This document shows positions 59,201 through 64,000 of a stretch of 64,000 nucleotides of DNA, one piece after another. Below the pieces are notes generated by a model. It ran no database searches and was not told the origin of the DNA. It worked only from the letters and a program-made list of their open reading frames with translations. The DNA comes from Quercus robur (Eukaryota > Streptophyta > Magnoliopsida > Fagales > Fagaceae). Numbering within the stretch: position 1 is the stretch's first letter; every line of letters begins with the position of its first letter. Both the position numbers and the translations under genes were made by a program. The stretch is taken from positions 84,403,862 through 84,467,861 of the forward strand of contig NC_065535.1 of NCBI RefSeq assembly GCF_932294415.1. Reading direction: 5' to 3'.

Positions 59201-59391
59201 TCTGCGAGTGAGATGGATCCGTACTGTTTTAATTAAGTTGCAATGTACCATGTCATGAAAAGCTTACTCAGCTCATTGCGAATTTCATTTCGTGCTGCAG
59301 GTTTGCTCTGGTAGCTGTTCTCTTGATCATCATTTATGTTGTGCTTGTATTTGTTTGTCATGGTTTCTTGCTGGCGTCCTGCTTCAAGTAA
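56289..59391 (+). CDS. R-SNARE of the VAMP7 family, VAMP711/713-like (225 aa)
   Basis: Four exons: 56289-56520, 57836-58026, 58524-58687 and 59301-59391 (stop TAA). All introns are GT-AG and the frame is continuous. Residues 1-125 form the longin domain (FYCLVARGNVLLAES, HVKRTDGLTVLCMADDAFG, LPFAFLEDIHLKFVKTYG). The R-SNARE motif follows (about 132-190), with the central-layer Arg in KVLDRGDR and DNIEKVLD around it. A short basic WWRN stretch precedes a C-terminal membrane anchor (FALVAVLLIIIYVVLVFV) and a brief Cys-containing tail. Class members sit on the vacuolar membrane and drive fusion of late endosomes and vesicles with the vacuole; that role is inferred here. Two in-frame ATGs open the frame (MMGIF); related proteins usually start with one Met. 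It matches the VAMP711-713 group much better than VAMP721 or 714, but the exact orthologue is not decided. Confidence 0.93.
57619..57654 (+). repeat. T19-G17 homopolymer junction in VAMP intron 1
   Basis: Nineteen T's are followed by seventeen G's, ending 181 bp before exon 2. Length is probably variable between individuals or reads. Confidence 0.85.
59043..59104 (+). repeat. (CT)n-C18-(CT)n tract in VAMP intron 3
   Basis: CT dinucleotides flank eighteen C's (59066-59083), all within the last intron. Confidence 0.9.
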
Positions 59392-59731
59392 ACACAGCAG
59401 TTGCAGTCGAGTAATTTTTGTATGGCATATTTGTAGATCTTATAGCCTATTCTTTTAAAGCTGCTTTTATGATTTATTTACTCAAAACTAGGGGACGTAA
59501 TTTCACATATAGTACAGTTGTCCCTTTCTTGTAAAGCTTACAATTGCTTGTATATGTTTTCTGAATTCCCAGCATTGCCAACATATTGAAGTCATATACT
59601 CTCATGTACTGATTAGTTTTGAAGGATCATTCTGATATATACATAGGTGGAATTTGGGACATCGTGACTTTAATGTTTACAACTTTTACAAATTTCTATT
59701 ATCAATTCCGTAGGAATTGTGCATATGATGG

Positions 59732-59782
59732 ATTGTCCAAAGCATTTTATCAAAAAAAAAAAAAAAATTGTTCAAAGCATTT
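59732..59782 (+). mobile_element. Tail-only retroposon insertion
   Basis: ATTGTCCAAAGCATTT (59732-59747) and ATTGTTCAAAGCATTT (59767-59782) flank TATC followed by 15 A's. One mismatch in 16. Confidence 0.6.
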
Positions 59783-60577
59783 ATTCTTTTCTATTTTTTG
59801 TTTTGTTTTTTGGAGAAGAGTTCTTTTCTAAACCGAGTCTAAAAGATGTCATTTTTCTGGTAAGAAACAACACTCTTGTAGTAGTTATGATTCGTATGGC
59901 TCTGAGAGTCTGAGTGTTACCTTAATATGTATTGGATCGATACATAATTAACTTGCAAGTTCTGCCTAACTAAGCTCAACCACTAGATGATAGTACATTT
60001 TGGGATCCTTGCAACCCAATTAGAGCTCATGTGGCTTATTATGTGCAATTGCCCTTTTATGCTAATTTACTAGCACCTTAATAATATTCATGGTATTTTT
60101 CTTCTATTAAAAAAAAATGATAATCCTCAATTTTGGAGATTATCATTTTACTTTTCATTATCAATTTATTTTCTCTTTCTTGTTTTTTCTCCTTTTCATA
60201 TTTTCCTACTCCCATTTCTATTCCCTTTCTTTGTTTTTTATAACCATTTTGCCTCAAAAAAAAAAAAAAGGATAGAAAAAGAAATGTAAAATGCATTCTT
60301 CATAAAATGCATTTCAGGAAAATTGAAAAGCACAAAACAAAAAACAAAAAAAAAAAAAGAAAAAATGCAAAATTTATTTTTGGTAGAGTTACCAAACATA
60401 GGCTTAATAGTATGCAAGTGGGTTCCAGGGAAATTGAAAAGCTTTACAAAACAAGAAAATTGCAAAATGTATTTTACTACCTAAAAGATTAAACGCATTT
60501 TTGATAGAGCTACCACTTACCAAACATAGGCTTAATAGTATGCAAGTGGGTTCATTTGCTTTTCACTGATGAGATAA

Positions 60578-60598
60578 GTGATACTGTCATAGCGTTCT

Positions 60599-60632
<34 letters not shown>

Positions 60633-60646
60633 TGATACTGTCATAG
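60578..60646 (+). mobile_element. Tail-only retroposon insertion
   Basis: Perfect 15-bp copies of GTGATACTGTCATAG (60578-60592 and 60632-60646) flank CGTTCTC followed by about 31 A's. Confidence 0.7.
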
Positions 60647-60961
60647 TAATACAAGGGATCCGTAGAAGAAAAGAAAATAAACTATCGGTCCATTAATTTT
60701 GATGGAAAACTTTTTGTGAAGATAGTTTTATGTTTTTTCCCGTGTTTAGTAATATCGGAAAAAATATTTTGAAGGAAAACTATCTTTGGTTAATGGAAAA
60801 TTTTATTGAAAATATGACTCCAAAGATTGTTTTTCACTAAAATATTCTGGAAAACAACTCTGTCCACGCTAAATGAAGGAAGCTAAGAGGAAATATGGAA
60901 AATATTGAAAATAAATTTATTTTAATTTTTGAGAAATTGAAAACAACTTTATCTCGTTTTT

Positions 60962-61008
60962 AAGGATGCTACCAAACTATTACCAAAATAAAAAAGGATG
61001 CTACTAAA
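60962..61008 (+). mobile_element. Tail-only retroposon insertion
   Basis: AAGGATGCTACCAAA (60962-60976) and AAGGATGCTACTAAA (60994-61008) flank a 17-bp insert, CTATTACCAAAATAAAA. One mismatch in 15. Confidence 0.45.
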
Positions 61009-61329
61009 TATAGGAAATAAGGTAATATTAAAAAAAAAAAAAATACTACCAACCATAGGAAAAATGAGATAAATTTGGCTTAAAAATTTTTTTTTTAGCC
61101 AATGTCTACAACTTTACTTAATTAATATCTATTGGACAAAATTTGGTTACAAATTTGGTTGTAGCCTAATGCTACAACTCCTACTAAAAAAAAAAAAAAT
61201 TAACATGACCTCATCTTTTGAGAATTTAATTGTTGGATTTCATATTCTTTATGTTCTTAACACATGTCAAATTTCGTGCAAATTAATTAGAAGTTATTTA
61301 GTACTATTTAATCCGCAAACCAATTAATT

Positions 61330-61890
61330 ATGCATAATTTTAAACTATAAAACTTGAAATTTAAACATTTGATTAATGACATAACTATTGATATTTAATT
61401 TTATATAAATTTTACAAGCATGCAGGATATTAAAAAAAAAGAAAAGTAATTCAATGGTAGATTTGTCAAAATTCATATCTAATAAAATGATACTAAATTT
61501 TACAGCCAAGTTTGTAGCTAAACATTGTTGATATCTTTTTATTGTATGTGAATTTTGACAAATTCACTATTGGATTACATTTTTTTTCCCATATCATTTA
61601 TGCTTGCAAAATTTCCAAAAGATTAGAGATTAATAGTTATGTCATCAACCAAATGTAAATTTCAAGTTTTTGAATAAAATTATGCATATAAAATAAAGAA
61701 AAAAAATTTAGTTACAAACTTGGTTGTAGCCAATGGCAACTCTACTCAATATCTTTTTATTTAACGTGAATTTTGACAAATCTACAATTGGATAACATTT
61801 TCTTTTTATATCCTCTATACTTGTACAAAATTTCTGGAAGATCAAAGATCAAAAGTTATATCATCAATTGAATATATAAATTTTATGTTT
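61330..61890. repeat. Fold-back repeat with a third, direct arm
   Basis: Arm 1 (about 61330-61495, starting ATGCATAATTTTA) is the inverse of arm 2 (about 61525-61687, ending AAAATTATGCAT). Both contain GACATAACTATT and GTCAAAATTCA or their complements. A third copy in the orientation of arm 2 lies at about 61748-61890. Related words GGTTGTAGCC stand at about 61160 and 61722. The LTR of element D begins 15 bp later. It resembles a fold-back or MITE-derived structure. Confidence 0.6.
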
Positions 61891-61904
61891 TTGCAATCTA
61901 AAAT

Positions 61905-62681
61905 TGTAAGGTCATGTTTTGCAGCCCAAGCCCAAAAATATATGGGATTTTGGCCCAATGAGCCCAATACAATAAATTTGTAGAGAGTGAGTCAAAGAAC
62001 TAGACCTTAATGAATTGGACAATGACTAGTATAGATTTAAATGATGATCAAACAAAAACAAGGAGCATTGATCCGAAACAATTCACTATCTGAGGAGGTA
62101 AGTCTTCATATAAATCAACTAGACCAAATACAAATATAATTTTAATGGCTATAGTGTTCTCTCTTTATTTTTCTGATCCCTCTTTCATGGAGGGTCTCTT
62201 ACATTATATAGTTCCATTTGGACCATCTTGATCTTACACTTGTTGGTCATCTGATTCCTTATTTGAGTACTTGTCCCATTAGATATCCTCTTTATCTTTC
62301 TGTGAGTTGTGGTAGCTAAGGCAGCACTGTTTAGAGGTTTTCTCCACATAAATGCGGTCAGAAAAGTAGCCGCAGTGCATTCAATACGGTGGTAGCAGTT
62401 TTCCCTTAAATATTTTTGGGTTCCCCTCCTTCTCGTATGTTCATGATGCACGTCCCTATCACTGGAGCTTCATGGAATGTCACTCTGATCATTGGAATAC
62501 ATATTTGAGTTGTACTTATCGTATCTGAGGAGATATTCCTCCTCGAACAACCTTCCAATTTGTATCTTGCTCATTAAATCCTGAGCCTGAACCGTTCATT
62601 ATCATTTGTTCCTCCTCGGACCATTCACGCTTTCGGCCAAGGTCCAAGGCCCAATGTATAATTTAGGCCCTTAATTCTACA
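61905..62681 (-). repeat. 3' LTR of element D
   Basis: 777 bp, ending TTCTACA on the plus strand next to ATAGCCCC (the purine tract). Its minus-strand sequence aligns with both LTRs of element A, including the CTATATAAT TATA-like site and GAGACCCTCCATGA. Confidence 0.8.
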
Positions 62682-62957
62682 ATAGCCCCTTAAAATTCCG
62701 GTTTTTTCCTCTCATCCGAGGAGAAAACTAGGGTTTTGAATTTTTAAGAGTTAATTCTACTTAATCCTTTGATTTACACGTGTGGGAGTGCCGTTTTACG
62801 TGCCCCATAATTGCCACTGATGCTTTGAAGCCCGCGAGGTGCCATTAATTGCTCTAGGCGGAACTTTGTTCCCCAGATCTAACAGTGAGGCGCAGATCCA
62901 ATGGTTGATCTTTCTCTTGGAATTTTGAGCGGGATAACTCCCACTCATTTTCATCCT

Positions 62958-62967
62958 CTATATAAAG
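62958..62967 (+). promoter_or_regulatory. TATA box of the antisense gene in element D
   Basis: CTATATAAAG follows GAGCGGGATAACTCCCACTC by a few bases, as in element A. A G-box (CACGTG, 62777-62782) lies about 180 bp upstream. The downstream leader (AACTCACTAAACT) is also shared with A. Confidence 0.55.
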
Positions 62968-63221
62968 CCTTAAGGGAAATCATTTTCCCTTTACTTTACG
63001 AATTTTCAAGTTCTTCAGAGATTTCAAGCACCCCAACTCACTAAACTCTCTACACTCTTAAGTTTCCTTAACTCTTTTCCTTAAGAAATTCTGAAAAAAA
63101 ATTTCTAAAGGTTCAGGATTTAATTCACTTGTTTTCGTAAGTATCTATCTCTTTAAACTTTCTTTTTCTCCTCAGCCTTCTTTCTTTTTTAGAAAACTTC
63201 CTTTGTGTTATCTACGTTTGC

Positions 63222-64000
63222 TTAGATAGGTAGATTTAAGCACTTAGTAGACTCTCCGGTCGGTTTAGAGAGATTTAGGGCTAGGTACCACATTCCGTAG
63301 GGAGTAGCCCTGAAATATTGTGCCCTAGACCAAGTTCTTACCAATAGAGAAGTGGGTGAAGTTGTCATTCTCATGATTGCTTTCATAGAGGGAGGAATGA
63401 CGCTTCTTATGGGTAGGGTAACCAGGGATTACCTGATTAATCACAGACTGACTCCCCATCAGTGCGCCCTTAACCTATTTAGGGTCTTGGGTTACGTAGA
63501 TGCTCTCAACGAGTAGATGGACTTGGGGCTCACGTGGCATGATGTAGTTCACATGTACGAGTGCCACAAACTTGTCGGCACGAGATACTATCTCAAGTCC
63601 CGGTCTGACATCGTTAGATTGATATCGTGCCTTCCTAAGTCTAACAAGGGCATGAAGGATGACTACCTGATTGTTTCCGGGGAGTGGAACGATGGTCTTC
63701 ACTGCCTAACTCGGGCGGGAGAGCCAAGTGGGGTGCCTTAGGATTAGTCCCTTTGGCTGGGGATTTAGTACTTTTAGTTTTATCCCCTTTCACTTTTAAC
63801 ACTTCATCTCATTTTGATGGTAATTTTTGTTGGTTTGCCCATGATTTGCTCCTCGGATGTTTTTGTAGATAAAAGGCACGTCGCTCCGAGACTTAGCTTG
63901 GTCAACGTTCTGGCTCTCAATTATTTGCGGAGGTCTGAGGTCTTTGTCAGTGAGGATAGACAGCTGCGAGCCGCTCACTTAGTACTTGACTACAAGCCTC
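63222..64000 (+). pseudogene. Antisense accessory gene of element D, degraded and partial
   Basis: The reading is related to the element A copy along its length, with stretches such as GEVVILMIAFIEGGMTLLMG, DLGLTWHDVVHMYECHKLV and LPKSNKGMKDDYLIVSGEW. A later stretch beyond an intron-like gap matches the second block of A (FVSEDRQLRAAHLVLDY). It is a fossil with a few breaks and is cut by the window edge. Confidence 0.65.

Larger units (their letters stand above)
59392..61904. other. Spacer after the VAMP gene
   Basis: It holds the VAMP 3' UTR (no clear AATAAA seen), tail-only insertions at 59732-59782, 60578-60646 and 60962-61008, a direct repeat of CAAACATAGGCTTAATAGTA near 60393 and 60518, and a fold-back repeat at 61330-61687 with a third arm to 61890. 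No gene is seen. Confidence 0.55.
61905..64000 (-). mobile_element. Tat-type Gypsy retrotransposon D, cut by the window end
   Basis: Only the 3' part is in view. The 3' LTR (61905-62681) resembles the LTRs of element A along its length, with the same purine tract (AAGGGGCT on the element strand) and the same antisense gene. Its gag-pol would lie to the right, on the minus strand. It belongs to the same family as A but is a diverged copy. The antisense part is broken. Confidence 0.8.

Overview
This is a nuclear plant sequence. Host genes have GT-AG introns, two host proteins are of clearly plant type (a hybrid proline-rich cell-wall protein and a VAMP71-class SNARE), and intergenic DNA is AT-rich with many LTR retrotransposons, LINE relics, MITEs and a Helitron-like element. 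A woody eudicot is likely. Fagaceae is only an impression from repeat sequences I seem to recognise, not something shown here.

Layout. 1-8938: 3' part of a gene for the CCR4-NOT subunit NOT10/CNOT10 (+). Its first exon lies before the window, and a rearranged LINE sits in the intron ahead of 3580. 8939-11639: 3' UTR and AT-rich spacer with a small MITE. 11640-16438: a very young Copia element (-) with identical 266-bp LTRs, a 5-bp target duplication and one long open gag-pol frame. 16444-21293: spacer without a gene. 21294-22010: single-exon hybrid proline-rich protein gene (-). 22100-24882: spacer with MITEs. 24883-35828: an old, degraded Tat-type Gypsy element (A, +). 35956-45989: a young, apparently whole Tat-type Gypsy element (C, -), only 127 bp from A and tail to tail with it. 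45990-56288: gene-poor spacer with a LINE piece, a Helitron-like element, a (GA)66 tract and short tail-only retroposition scars. 56289-59391: complete four-exon VAMP71-class R-SNARE gene (+). 59392-61904: spacer with a fold-back repeat. 61905-64000: the 3' end of a third Tat-type element (D, -), related to A and cut by the window edge.

Main observation. All three Tat-type elements carry, between the end of pol and the 3' LTR, a gene on the strand opposite to gag-pol. In C it reads as four exons with exact GT-AG junctions and one continuous frame (645 codons plus stop), about 160 bp downstream of a TATA box and two G-boxes that lie outside the LTR. A and D carry decayed relatives with a shared TATA box and leader. 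Antisense extra ORFs are known in Tat elements; a separate promoter and conserved splicing for one are worth testing. A second pattern is a set of about a dozen tiny A-rich insertions, each flanked by 9-16 bp target duplications. They look like LINE-type insertions of little more than a tail.

The three host genes are ordinary housekeeping or cell-wall genes with no visible functional link. All coordinates, alignments and difference counts were made by eye.
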